64,000 nucleotides of DNA, taken from NCBI GenBank assembly GCA_049318625.1, contig JBMOGA010000007.1:1-64000 (forward strand). The letters run 5' to 3'. The notes under the pieces were generated by a model. The model saw only the letters and a list, made by a program, of their open reading frames with translations. It searched no databases and was not told the origin of the DNA. The position numbers and the translations under genes were made by a program. This document shows positions 10,982 to 19,722 of the stretch, one piece after another (position 1 is the first letter of the stretch; each line of letters starts with the position of its first letter). This stretch comes from JBMOGA01 sp049318625. GTDB lineage: Bacteria; Pseudomonadota; Alphaproteobacteria; Rhizobiales; Hyphomicrobiaceae.

Positions 10982-11533
10982 GACGAAGGTGCCGTCGACG
11001 GTCGATACGACCACGCGCGTCCCGGATTCGATGTAGGGCGGCACCATCACGCGCGCGCCATTGGCCAGCTTCGCCGGCTTGTAGGACGACGCCGCGGTCT
11101 GACCGCGCACCACAGGGTCGGCCTCGATGATCTCCAGCGTCACGCGCGGCGGCAGTTCGATCGAGATCGGGTTGCCCTCGTGCAGCGAGACGGAGCACTT
11201 CATGCCTTCCTGCAGCCACTGGGCCTGATCGCCGACCACGTCCTTGGAGATCGAGATCTGGTCGTAAGTCTCGGGCTGCATGAAGTTGAAGCCCATGTCG
11301 TCCTCGTAGAGGTAGTTGTAGTCCTTGTCCTCGAGGTAGGCGCGCTCGACCGTGTCGGTGGTGCGATAGCGCTCCTCAACCTTCACGCCGTCGGCGATCC
11401 GACGCATGACGAGGTGGGTGACGGGGGTGCCCTTGCCCGGATGGATGTTCTCGGCCGACATCACGACGCACAAGCGTCCCTCGAGGTCGAGCACATTGCC
11501 CTTGCGCACCGAGCTGGCGATGACTTTGGCCAC
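10964..11533 (-). CDS. efp: Translation elongation factor P
   Basis: Ribosome-binding factor that relieves stalling at consecutive prolines; cytoplasmic. With the GTG start at 11533 the protein has 189 residues, the normal EF-P length, and begins VAKVIASSVRKGN as the family does. The start is supported by GGAG seven bases upstream; a longer in-frame reading is rejected. The modified-loop segment HPGKGTP places Lys34 exactly at the site that receives (R)-beta-lysine in Escherichia coli. The EF-P C-terminal OB segment with SGTRVVVSTVDGTFVERSKD is intact. The modification enzymes EpmA and EpmB start divergently 159 bases away, so this EF-P is predicted to be beta-lysylated. Confidence 0.97.
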   Translation of the reverse strand: MAKVIASSVRKGNVLDLEGRLCVVMSAENIHPGKGTPVTHLVMRRIADGVKVEERYRTTDTVERAYLEDKDYNYLYEDDMGFNFMQPETYDQISISKDVVGDQAQWLQEGMKCSVSLHEGNPISIELPPRVTLEIIEADPVVRGQTAASSYKPAKLANGARVMVPPYIESGTRVVVSTVDGTFVERSKD

Positions 11534-11691
11534 GTCGATTCTCCGCTGGTTTCGGTCTGTCGGGTCGGGCCCGCTGGTCACCGACACCGTCCGAATTTCG
11601 AGCTGGCGTCTTATCCTGTCCGCGTGAAAACGCCAAGCGCGCCGTTCGACATGGCTTGACGGAGTTGCCGGCTGCCGTCTAGCCGGTGGCC

Positions 11692-12747
11692 ATGACCGAC
11701 GCCTCGCGCGCCTCGCCCTGGTGGATGCCGCACGTCCACGCCGACCGGCGCCCCCTGCTGCTCGCCCGCGGCCGGATCAAAACCGCCATCCGCCAATGGT
11801 TCGAGGCGGAAGGCTTCGTCGAGGTCGACACCGCCTGTCTGCAGGTTTCACCCGGCAACGAGGCGCATCTGCATGCCTTCGCCACCTCCTGGCGGGCGCC
11901 CGACGGCCGATCGCACGACTTCTATCTGCACACCTCCCCCGAATTCGCCTGCAAGAAGCTGTTGGCGGCCGGCGAGCGGCGCATCTTCACCTTCGCCCCC
12001 GTGTTCCGAAATCGCGAGCGCGGCGCCCTGCACCACCCCGAGTTCACGATGCTCGAATGGTACCGGGCCGGGGAGCCTTACGAGACGCTGATGGCGGACT
12101 GCCACGCCTTGCTGCGGTTGGCCGCCGAGGTGACCGGGCATGCGCCGTGGACGTTCCGCGGCGTCAGCGTCGACCCCTGCGCCACCCCCGAGCGCCTCAG
12201 TGTTGCAGACGCATTCATGACCTTGGCGGGGATTGATATTCTGGCCACAGTCGCAGGGCCAGCAGGCGACGTGGCCCGCCTGGCGGCGGCCGCGGCCGGC
12301 GTTGTGGGCACCGCACCCGACGACACCTGGTCGGACCTGTTCAGCCGCATCCTGGTCGCCCGCGTCGAACCGCGTCTCGGCGCCGGCCGGCCCCTCCTGC
12401 TCGATCGCTACCCGCGGCTGGAGGCAGCGCTCGCCCGCTCGGCGGCCGACGATCCCCGCGTCGCGGAGCGCTTCGAGTTGTACGTGGCGGGCGTAGAGGT
12501 CGCCAACGGGTTCGGCGAGCTGACCGACGCGGTGGAGCAACGGCGACGGTTCGCGGACGAGATGGCCGAGAAGGCGCGCGTGCACGGCGAAACCTATCCG
12601 GTGGACGAGGATTTCCTCGCCGCCCTGGCCGCGATGCCGCCAGCGTCCGGCATCGCCTTGGGGTTCGACCGGCTGGTGATGCTGGCAACGGGCGCCGAGC
12701 GGATCGAACAGGTGCTCTGGACGCCGGTTGCCGATCCCGGCATCTGA
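11692..12747 (+). CDS. epmA: EF-P (R)-beta-lysine ligase EpmA (PoxA/GenX)
   Basis: Lysyl-tRNA-synthetase paralogue that activates (R)-beta-lysine with ATP and attaches it to Lys34 of EF-P. The 351-residue protein is only the class II catalytic core; the tRNA anticodon-binding domain of LysRS is absent. Motif 2 is FRNRERGALHHPEFTMLEWY at about residues 104-123, and motif 3 is GIALGFDRLVML near the C terminus. I take the ATG at 11692; a GTG two codons upstream is equally in frame. It is divergent from efp and five bases upstream of epmB. This tight clustering of substrate and enzymes makes the assignment firm. Confidence 0.93.
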   Translation: MTDASRASPWWMPHVHADRRPLLLARGRIKTAIRQWFEAEGFVEVDTACLQVSPGNEAHLHAFATSWRAPDGRSHDFYLHTSPEFACKKLLAAGERRIFTFAPVFRNRERGALHHPEFTMLEWYRAGEPYETLMADCHALLRLAAEVTGHAPWTFRGVSVDPCATPERLSVADAFMTLAGIDILATVAGPAGDVARLAAAAAGVVGTAPDDTWSDLFSRILVARVEPRLGAGRPLLLDRYPRLEAALARSAADDPRVAERFELYVAGVEVANGFGELTDAVEQRRRFADEMAEKARVHGETYPVDEDFLAALAAMPPASGIALGFDRLVMLATGAERIEQVLWTPVADPGI

Positions 12748-12752
12748 TAGTC

Positions 12753-13802
12753 ATGAACACGGCCGACAAGACGCTCCGCTCGCTCGCCGACCTCGCGGCC
12801 GCCGGTCTGCTCTCTGATGCGGCCGATGCTGCGCTCGCCGCGGTCGCCGGGCGCTACGCCGTGGCTGTCACGCCGGCGATGGCGACACTTGTCGACACCA
12901 CAGATCCGGCCGACCCCATCGCGCGCCAGTTCGTGCCCGACGCGCGCGAACTGGTGACCACCGAAGAGGAGCGCGCCGATCCGATCGGTGACGGCGCGTT
13001 CTCGCCGGTGCGCGGCGTGGTCCACCGCTATCGCGACCGGGCGCTGCTCAAGGTGACGGGGCTGTGCCCGGTGTACTGCCGGTTCTGCTTCCGCCGCGAG
13101 ATGGTCGGGCCGGGCGGCGGGCACGAGCTTTCCGCTGCCGATCTCGATGCGGCCATCGCCTATCTCGCCGGTCAGTCGGACCTTTTCGAGGTGATCGTGA
13201 CCGGCGGCGATCCGCTCGTGCTGTCGCCGCGGCGCATCGCCGACATCGCCGAGCGACTTGGCACCCTGCCCCAGATTTCCGTGGTGCGCTGGCACACGCG
13301 GGTGCCGGTGGTCGCGCCGGAGAGGGTGACGGCCGATCTGATCCGAGCCCTGAGGGCCGCCGGGAAGGCCGTCTACATCGCCGTTCACGCCAACCATCCG
13401 CGCGAGTTGACGCCGGAGGCGGTAGCGGCGCTGGCCCGCCTCGCCGACGCTGGTCTCGTACTGTTGGGACAGACCGTGCTGCTGCGTGGCGTCAACGACG
13501 ATCCGGTGGTGCTGGCGGCGCTGATGCGGGCGTTCGTCGCCAATCGCGTGAAGCCCTACTATCTGCACCACCCGGATCTGGCGCCCGGCACCGGGCATTT
13601 CCGGCTGCCGATCGCCGAGGGCCAGGCGATCGTCGCCGCACTGCGCGGGCACGTCTCGGGCCTCGCTCAGCCGACCTACGTGCTGGACGTGCCGGACGGC
13701 CGCGGCAAGGTGCCGATCGGGCCGAGCCATGCCGACGTCGGCGCCGACGCCACTACCGTCACCGACCTTGGCGGGCGCCGCCATCGGCAAGCGGACTGGT
13801 AG
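12753..13802 (+). CDS. epmB: EF-P-specific lysine 2,3-aminomutase-like EpmB (YjeK), radical SAM
   Basis: Radical SAM, PLP-dependent enzyme that turns L-alpha-lysine into (R)-beta-lysine for EpmA. The 349-residue protein has the cluster motif CPVYCRFC with cysteines at 105, 109 and 112. It also has the GGDPL segment typical of SAM binding, and a C-terminal KVPIG lysine expected to hold PLP. It is shorter than clostridial lysine 2,3-aminomutase, as EpmB proteins are. It starts five bases after the epmA stop, so the two form a two-gene operon. The hydroxylase EpmC that completes the pathway in E. coli is not in the window. Confidence 0.92.
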   Translation: MNTADKTLRSLADLAAAGLLSDAADAALAAVAGRYAVAVTPAMATLVDTTDPADPIARQFVPDARELVTTEEERADPIGDGAFSPVRGVVHRYRDRALLKVTGLCPVYCRFCFRREMVGPGGGHELSAADLDAAIAYLAGQSDLFEVIVTGGDPLVLSPRRIADIAERLGTLPQISVVRWHTRVPVVAPERVTADLIRALRAAGKAVYIAVHANHPRELTPEAVAALARLADAGLVLLGQTVLLRGVNDDPVVLAALMRAFVANRVKPYYLHHPDLAPGTGHFRLPIAEGQAIVAALRGHVSGLAQPTYVLDVPDGRGKVPIGPSHADVGADATTVTDLGGRRHRQADW

Positions 13803-13814
13803 CGCCGCCCGGTC

Positions 13815-14765
13815 TCAGGCGGCGTCGCGACCGTAGTAGACCATCACCACGTGCTCGGCCTCGGCGAAGAACAGCCAGCGCTCGACCAGCACGCCGGCTG
13901 CGGCGGACGCCGTCGCGACCATGGCAAGAGGTGCGGCCAGCAGGGAGTTCGCCGCCATCAGCAGCAGCAGACAAATGACCAGCGGCACGAGAAACAGCAG
14001 GACCGCAACCGCCCGGCGCAAGGCCGCGGCGTGCTTGCGCGCGACCGTGAAGCCCATCTCGCGCATGACGTAGTTGGCCTGCGTGTGGGGAGGATCGAGA
14101 GGGCGGACCTTGCCGAGCTTGCCGAGCCCGGTCGCCGCTTCGGCTGTCCAGGTGCGCGGCGCGGTATCGATGCGCTCCCAGTAGGCGGCCTTCACGACCC
14201 AGGCGGCGGCCAGTGCAACGATAGCGAGCCAGGGCGTCCACGGCGCCATCGCGCCGAACGCGGCGAGCACGAGGTTCACCAGGATACCGCCCGTGCCGAG
14301 CGCCAACAGCACATAGAGGGGCGCCACGTGCGGCTGCGCCCAGGCGCGGATGGTCGGCAGCGAGGCGTAGATCATGCCGGTGCACCAGACGGTCGCCAGC
14401 GCCAGCGCGGCGGCCAGGAGCGCGAGCAGCGGCACCGGCCCATCGAGCCTCTCGAGGAAGACCCAGGCGATGGCGACGACACCGGCCGGCGCATAGGTGG
14501 CCACGGCCAGCACGCCCTCGCGCGACAGCCACGACGTGCGCCACTGCGACATGGCCCGCCAGGCCCTCTCGGGGCGGCCGAGGTGCAGCGTCGAGGAGAG
14601 CAGGCCCGTCGTGATGAGCCCCAGCGCCAGACCGAGGCCCACGAGCCCGAGGCCCGGATCAGCGGGCACGAGGCCCGCGGCGGCGAGCACGGTCAGCCAG
14701 ATCAGCAGCCCGTAGCCGGCGCCGGACGCCGTCGTGAAAAGGATGACCGAGTAGGCAGGATGCAC
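13815..14765 (-). CDS. Membrane anchor subunit of a molybdoenzyme, DmsC/SoeC-like
   Basis: Predicted quinone-reactive membrane anchor of the three-subunit molybdenum oxidoreductase encoded by this operon. The 316-residue protein is mostly hydrophobic, with about eight membrane segments starting at SVILFTTASGAGYGLLIWLT, which is the DmsC-family opening. The STLHLGRPERAWRA segment is also typical. A basic cytoplasmic loop lies near residues 210-245 (PLDPPHTQANYVMREMGF). Translation starts at GTG 14765, seven bases after an AAGG element. It is the last gene of the operon, 16 bases after the iron-sulfur subunit. It lacks heme-ligand histidine patterns that I can identify with confidence. Confidence 0.87.
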   Translation of the reverse strand: MHPAYSVILFTTASGAGYGLLIWLTVLAAAGLVPADPGLGLVGLGLALGLITTGLLSSTLHLGRPERAWRAMSQWRTSWLSREGVLAVATYAPAGVVAIAWVFLERLDGPVPLLALLAAALALATVWCTGMIYASLPTIRAWAQPHVAPLYVLLALGTGGILVNLVLAAFGAMAPWTPWLAIVALAAAWVVKAAYWERIDTAPRTWTAEAATGLGKLGKVRPLDPPHTQANYVMREMGFTVARKHAAALRRAVAVLLFLVPLVICLLLLMAANSLLAAPLAMVATASAAAGVLVERWLFFAEAEHVVMVYYGRDAA

Positions 14766-14781
14766 GGGATGACCTTTTCCG

Positions 14782-15525
14782 TCAGCGGGAGAGAACCTTG
14801 TCGGCCCAGGCGAAGAAGCGGCTCGTCAGCGCGGCCGCATCCTCGGTCGGCGCCGGTGCGGCGGGTGCGGCCTGGCGGCCGTCGCGGCGGTCACGTGGCG
14901 GCAGGTATTTGTTGACCGGCTTGAACCCCATTTCCGGCAGCAGATCGAAACCGCCGCGCGCCGCGACGAGTTGGGACACCGGCGACGCGGCGTCGCCGAG
15001 ATCGCCGAAATGGCGGGCGCCGGTCGGGCACGCGCGCACGCAGGCCGGCACCCGATCCTCCGGCTCCAGAGTCTCGTTGTAGATCCGGTCGACGCAGAGC
15101 GTGCACTTCTTCATCACGCCCTCGGCGTAGTCGTACTCGCGGGCGCCGTAGGCACAGGCCCAGGAGCACAGCTTGCAGCCGATGCAGGTGTCCGGGTTGA
15201 CCAGCACGATGCCATCCTCGGCGCGCTTGTAGGAGGCGCCGGTCGGGCAGACGGTGACACAGGCCGGCGTCTCGCAATGCAGGCACGAGCGCGGGAAATG
15301 CACTGTGCGGCTCTGCGCGCCATCGTCGACCTCGTAGGAATGCACGCGGTTGAGCCACGTGCCGTGCGGGTCGGCGCCGTAGGGATTCTGGTCGCTCAGC
15401 GGCGCCGAATAACCGCCGGTGTTCCATTCCTTGCAGCTGGTCGCGCAGGCTTGGCAGCCGACGCAGGTGTCGAGATCGATGACGAGGCCGAGTTTCTTGC
15501 CGGTCGTTGCCGGAAGCGCGGTCAT
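14782..15525 (-). CDS. Iron-sulfur electron-transfer subunit, DmsB/SoeB-like
   Basis: Cytoplasmic ferredoxin-like subunit that passes electrons between the molybdenum subunit and the membrane anchor. The 247-residue protein carries four 4Fe-4S binding groups: CVGCQACATSC at residues 21-31, then CLHCETPACVTVCP, CIGCKLCSWAC, and a split group KKCTLC...CVRACPTGARHFGD. The C-terminal 50 residues are Pro/Ala-rich and have no membrane helix. Its ATG overlaps the stop of the catalytic subunit gene as ATGA (15522-15525), so translation is coupled. The family includes DmsB, PsrB and SoeB; the partner subunit decides the substrate. Confidence 0.92.
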   Translation of the reverse strand: MTALPATTGKKLGLVIDLDTCVGCQACATSCKEWNTGGYSAPLSDQNPYGADPHGTWLNRVHSYEVDDGAQSRTVHFPRSCLHCETPACVTVCPTGASYKRAEDGIVLVNPDTCIGCKLCSWACAYGAREYDYAEGVMKKCTLCVDRIYNETLEPEDRVPACVRACPTGARHFGDLGDAASPVSQLVAARGGFDLLPEMGFKPVNKYLPPRDRRDGRQAAPAAPAPTEDAAALTSRFFAWADKVLSR

Positions 15526-18389
15526 GGGGCTGTCTCCCGGAAGGCGGCGCCGTAGCGCAGTTCGCCGACGTGCGGCAGCGGGTTCACTCTGTCGAGACGC
15601 TCGAAGCGGGGCCAGCTTTCGGCGACCTCGTGCGGCAGCGCCTTCTCGATTCTGATCCTCAGGTCGTACCAGGCGGCCTGCCCGGTCACCGGATCGCTAT
15701 TCGAGAAGCGATAGCCACCCTCGCGCTCGGGCAGCAACTCGGAAATGAGGTGATTGAGCAGGAATCCGCGCGTCGCCTCGGGGGCGTCGGGGGCGAGGCC
15801 CCAGGTCCCCGAACGCTTGCCGATCGCATTCCACGTCCACACCGTTTCCGGATTGACGCCGTCCATCAGGCGCACCTGTGCGCGCACGCGGCCGATGGCG
15901 CTAGTGAGCCAGACCCAGTCGTCGTCGCGGATGCCGAGCGCCTTGGCCTTGGCGGTGTGCATGTAGAGCCGGTTCTCCGCCGTGATCTGACGAAGCCAGG
16001 CATTCTGCGATCCCCACGAATGGTACATGTGCATGGGCCGCTGGGTGATCGCGTGCAGCGGATACTCGTTCGTGTCGAGGGCGGCGCCCTCGAACGGCGG
16101 ATACCAGAACGGCACCGGATCGAAGTACGTATCGATGCGGCGGCGATGGCTGTCTGGCGGCTGGATGACGCCGTGCCCCTGTGCGGCAAGCCGGAACCGC
16201 TGCAACGGCTCGAGGTAGAGCTGGAAGACGATGGGATCGGCGGCGCCGATCAGGCCCGTCTCCTTCGCCCAGTCCAGATAGGCGCGGTTGGCGTGCTTGT
16301 AGAAGCGCTGCTCGGGCGCCAAGTGGTGCTGATAGAAGCAGCCGTTGGCGACGTAGGACTCGAGCTGCTTCGGGTTGGGCGCGCCCTTGCCGAAGGCGCG
16401 GCCGTCGGCGCCGCGGTAGCCGGCAAGCGGGCCGATACCGGGGCCGCGCTCGTGATTGACGATGTAGTCGGCATAGCCGCCCGGGAACTTCGGTTGCCCG
16501 GCACCGTCGACGAAACCCGGCAGGCCGAGACGGGCGCCGATGTCGAGCAGCACCGACTGGAAGGGGCGCACGTTGCGATCGGGCTCGACGACGGGCTGGC
16601 GGATGGCGTCGGCCGGTGCGTCGGGGTCCGAAATCGGCCGGTCGAGCATCGAGATGCAATCCCAGCGCTCCAGATAGGTCGTATCGGGAAGGATCAGGTC
16701 GGCGTAGGGCACCATTTCGGAGAAATAGGCATCGGAATAGATGATCTTCGGGATGCGGTACGCGCCGGTCGCGGGGTCGGTCTCGGTCAGGTGGCGGAGC
16801 ACGGCCGGAATGTTCATCGACGAGTTCCAGCTCATGTTCGCCATGTACATGAACAGGACGTCGACCGGGTAGGGATCGCCGTTCGCCGCGTTGGTGATCA
16901 CCATGTGCATCAGGCCGTGGGCCGCAATCGGCGCGTCCCACGAATAGGCCTTGTCGATGCGCTGGGGCCGTCCTTCCGCGTCGACCAGCAGGTCCTCGGG
17001 GCCCATGGTGAAGCCGAGCGGCGGCCCACCCATCGGCGTGTTCGGCTTGATGGAGCCCGGCTTGCCGAACGGCTTCAGCGGCGGTGGCGTCGGGCGCGGG
17101 AACGGCGCCTTGTAGCGGAAGCCGCCGGGGCAATCGATCGAGCCGAGCAGGATCTGCACGAGATGCAGCAAGCGGCAGGTCTGGAAGCCGTTGGAGTGGG
17201 CCGAGATGCCGCGCATGGCATGCATCGACACCGGGCGACCGATCGTCTTCTCGTGGCGCCGGCCGGCCCAATCGGTCCAGGGCTCATCGAGTGTGATGGT
17301 CTCCTCGAAGGCGGCGCGCGCGAGTTCGGCAGCCAGGCGGCGGATGGTGTCGGCCGGCACGCCGGTCTCTGCCTCGGCCGCGGCGGGGCTGTACTGCGGT
17401 GTGAGGAAACGCTCGGCGATGAGCTGGAACGACGGCACGGCGCGACGGCCATCGGCCAGCGTCACCTCGCCGACGAGTGCCGGGGCGATGTCGACGCGGG
17501 TGGCGTCGACCACCGTCGCGGTCGTCTTGTCGAAGGCGAGCGGCTTGCCGGCCTCGTTGCGGGCGATCAGACCGTCACCGGCGGTGCCGGGCGCGCGCAC
17601 GACCAGCCAAGGCGCGTTGGTGTAGCGCACCAGATAGTCCAGATCGACCTTCTCGGTGCGGAGCAGCTCGTGGATGATGGCCCCGGCCAGCATGCCGTCG
17701 GTGCCCGGACGAATGCCGATCCACTCGTCGGCGATGGCGTTGTAGCCGGTGCGCACCGGGTTGATGGCGACGACCTTGACACCGCGGGCCTTGAGCTTGC
17801 CGAGCGCCGCCTTGATCGGGTTCGAGGCGTGATCCTCGGCGACGCCGAACAGCATGAAATAGCGCGTGCGCTCCCAGTCCGGCTCGCCGAACTCCCAGAA
17901 CGAGCCGCCGAAGGTGTAGAGGCCGGCCGCCGCCATGTTGACCGAGCAGAACCCGCCGTGGGCGGCGAAATTCGGCGTTCCGTACTGCTGCGCGAACCAG
18001 CCGGTCAGCGCCTGGCTCTGGTCGCGACCGGTGAAAAAGGCGAGCTTGCGTGGATCATCGGCGCGCACGGTGCCGAGCCATCCGGCGGCGAGCCCCAGCG
18101 CCTCCTCCCACGAGATCTCCTCGAACTCGCCCGAGCCGCGCGGGCCAACCCGCTTCAAGGGCGCCGTCAACCGGGCCGGCGAATAATGCTGCATGATGCC
18201 GGCCGAGCCCTTGCCGCACAGCACGCCCTTGTTGACCGGATGGTCGCGGTTGCCCTCGATGTACCGGACCTTGCCGTTCTTCAGGTACACCTTGATGCCG
18301 CAACGGCAGGCGCACATGTAGCAGGTGGTCGTCTTGACCTCGTCGCCCGGCCGGACCGACAGCGCAATCTCGGGCTCGGTTTCGGCCAT
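15522..18389 (-). CDS. Cytoplasmic molybdopterin oxidoreductase catalytic subunit, SoeA-like
   Basis: Large catalytic subunit (955 residues) binding bis-molybdopterin-guanine-dinucleotide and one 4Fe-4S cluster. The cluster ligands are Cys23, Cys26, Cys30 and Cys58 in CYMCACRCG and GVLCGKG. The cofactor-domain pattern of the DMSO-reductase superfamily continues to the C-terminal dinucleotide-binding domain. Unlike DmsA or PhsA there is no twin-arginine signal: the protein starts MAETEPEIALSVRPGD, so it should stay in the cytoplasm, as SoeA does. The ATG at 18389 is preceded by GGGAG. The order A-B-C and the overlapping genes match soeABC, the sulfite:quinone oxidoreductase of purple bacteria. 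Sulfite as substrate is inferred; a thiosulfate or polysulfide reductase remains possible. Confidence 0.85.
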   Translation of the reverse strand: MAETEPEIALSVRPGDEVKTTTCYMCACRCGIKVYLKNGKVRYIEGNRDHPVNKGVLCGKGSAGIMQHYSPARLTAPLKRVGPRGSGEFEEISWEEALGLAAGWLGTVRADDPRKLAFFTGRDQSQALTGWFAQQYGTPNFAAHGGFCSVNMAAAGLYTFGGSFWEFGEPDWERTRYFMLFGVAEDHASNPIKAALGKLKARGVKVVAINPVRTGYNAIADEWIGIRPGTDGMLAGAIIHELLRTEKVDLDYLVRYTNAPWLVVRAPGTAGDGLIARNEAGKPLAFDKTTATVVDATRVDIAPALVGEVTLADGRRAVPSFQLIAERFLTPQYSPAAAEAETGVPADTIRRLAAELARAAFEETITLDEPWTDWAGRRHEKTIGRPVSMHAMRGISAHSNGFQTCRLLHLVQILLGSIDCPGGFRYKAPFPRPTPPPLKPFGKPGSIKPNTPMGGPPLGFTMGPEDLLVDAEGRPQRIDKAYSWDAPIAAHGLMHMVITNAANGDPYPVDVLFMYMANMSWNSSMNIPAVLRHLTETDPATGAYRIPKIIYSDAYFSEMVPYADLILPDTTYLERWDCISMLDRPISDPDAPADAIRQPVVEPDRNVRPFQSVLLDIGARLGLPGFVDGAGQPKFPGGYADYIVNHERGPGIGPLAGYRGADGRAFGKGAPNPKQLESYVANGCFYQHHLAPEQRFYKHANRAYLDWAKETGLIGAADPIVFQLYLEPLQRFRLAAQGHGVIQPPDSHRRRIDTYFDPVPFWYPPFEGAALDTNEYPLHAITQRPMHMYHSWGSQNAWLRQITAENRLYMHTAKAKALGIRDDDWVWLTSAIGRVRAQVRLMDGVNPETVWTWNAIGKRSGTWGLAPDAPEATRGFLLNHLISELLPEREGGYRFSNSDPVTGQAAWYDLRIRIEKALPHEVAESWPRFERLDRVNPLPHVGELRYGAAFRETAP

Positions 18390-18557
18390 GCCTTGCGTCT
18401 CCCACTGTCGCCCTCGATCGCGCGGTCGCTCAAGGGCCGCACGTTTCGAAATCCGGTATCGATCGTCTCGCTTTGCGAGCCTGCCATCAACCGGCGGGTG
18501 GCTCAACCTTTTTGGTCGATCTTCGGCACGTGTGGGCAGGGCTGCTCTGCGGCGCCG

Positions 18558-19451
18558 TCACGGGAGCGCGGCGAGCACCTTTGGGAACGCGGTCGCGAGG
18601 CTCGTCCGCCAGTCGGGCAGCGCGACGCCGAGCCGTCGTTCGGCAGCCGTGGTGTCGAGCACCGAGTAGGCCGGCCGGCGTGCCGGTGTCGGGTAGTCGG
18701 CGGTGGTGATCGCGGTCAGCCGCGGCGTCTTGAGTCCGACCGCCGCCGCCTCGGCGAAGACGGCTGCGGCAAAACCGTGCCACGTCGTCTCACCCCGGTT
18801 TGTCAGATGGTGAGTGCCCCATGCGAGGCGCTCGCGGTCCGTCACCGCCGCGGCGGCAAGGGTCGCGATGGCGGCGGCGAGGTCGCCCGCGTAGGTCGGG
18901 CTGCCACGCTGGTCGGCGACGACACGGACCTCCTCGCGCTCGCGGCCGAGGCGCAGCATCGTCTTGACGAAGTTGTGGCCGTCCTCGGACCAGACCCAGG
19001 CCGTGCGCAGGATGACGTGCCGGGGCAGCGCCTGGCGGATCAGGCGCTCGCCCTCGGCCTTGGTGGCACCGTAGACGCCGAGCGGAGCGATCGGGTCGTC
19101 CTCGCGGTAGGGCCGGGTGCCGGTGCCGTCGAACACATAATCCGTGGAGACGTGGATCAACGGAATGCCTTGCGCCGCCGCGTGAGCCGCGAGAGCGCCA
19201 GAAAGGGCGGCATTGAGCGCCAGGGCGGCGGCGGGCTCGCTCTCCGCCTTGTCGACAGCCGTGTAGGCGGCGGCATTGACGATGACCACGGGTGCGGCCG
19301 CGTGCAGCGCGGCATCGAGGGCTGCCGTATCGGTGGCGTCCAGCTCGGCGCGGCCGAGGCAGCGGACCGGATGGCCGCCGATCGACGGGTGGCGGGCGAG
19401 CGCCCGGGCCAGCTGTCCCCTTTGCCCGATGACCAGCACGCACCGGCTCAT
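18558..19451 (-). CDS. rfbD: dTDP-4-dehydrorhamnose reductase (RfbD-like)
   Basis: NADPH-dependent reductase of the short-chain dehydrogenase superfamily. It makes dTDP-L-rhamnose for surface polysaccharides in the last step of the RfbABCD route. The 297-residue protein has the nucleotide motif GQRGQLA at 9-15 (the family usually has GANGQLG), STDYVFDG at 102-109, and catalytic Tyr127 and Lys131 in YGATK. PTYAGDLA and a C-terminal RRPAYSVLDT segment also fit RfbD. No other rfb genes are adjacent: it stands alone between the molybdoenzyme operon and a divergent operon. The exact sugar specificity is therefore inferred from family similarity only. Confidence 0.88.
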   Translation of the reverse strand: MSRCVLVIGQRGQLARALARHPSIGGHPVRCLGRAELDATDTAALDAALHAAAPVVIVNAAAYTAVDKAESEPAAALALNAALSGALAAHAAAQGIPLIHVSTDYVFDGTGTRPYREDDPIAPLGVYGATKAEGERLIRQALPRHVILRTAWVWSEDGHNFVKTMLRLGREREEVRVVADQRGSPTYAGDLAAAIATLAAAAVTDRERLAWGTHHLTNRGETTWHGFAAAVFAEAAAVGLKTPRLTAITTADYPTPARRPAYSVLDTTAAERRLGVALPDWRTSLATAFPKVLAALP

Positions 19452-19722
19452 ATCGCTCGTCTCTCCCGCCCTGCGGCCAACGGCATCCCGAGGTTCCGCG
19501 GGCCCGCGATCCTTAAACTGCCTTTTGCGCCCGCCGCCAGCCCGGACCGCTGCCCAGCGAAGGGGCAGAGCGGGCGGGGATTGGGCAAGGTTCGGCCGTG
19601 TGACGCGCGGGTGGCACGCTCGAGGAATATTGCAGACGTATTGGCTGACGAATGCGTATCCGGCATGCCACAGTCATCCGCCGGGGGCGGTGAGTCGCCC
19701 CGTTTCGGGAAGCAAGAGACGC

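Noticed and set aside
19612..19634. TGGCAC followed by TTGCA upstream of the amidoligase operon, like a sigma-54 promoter
   Set aside because: The gap between the elements is 12 bases instead of five, so the required -24/-12 spacing fails.
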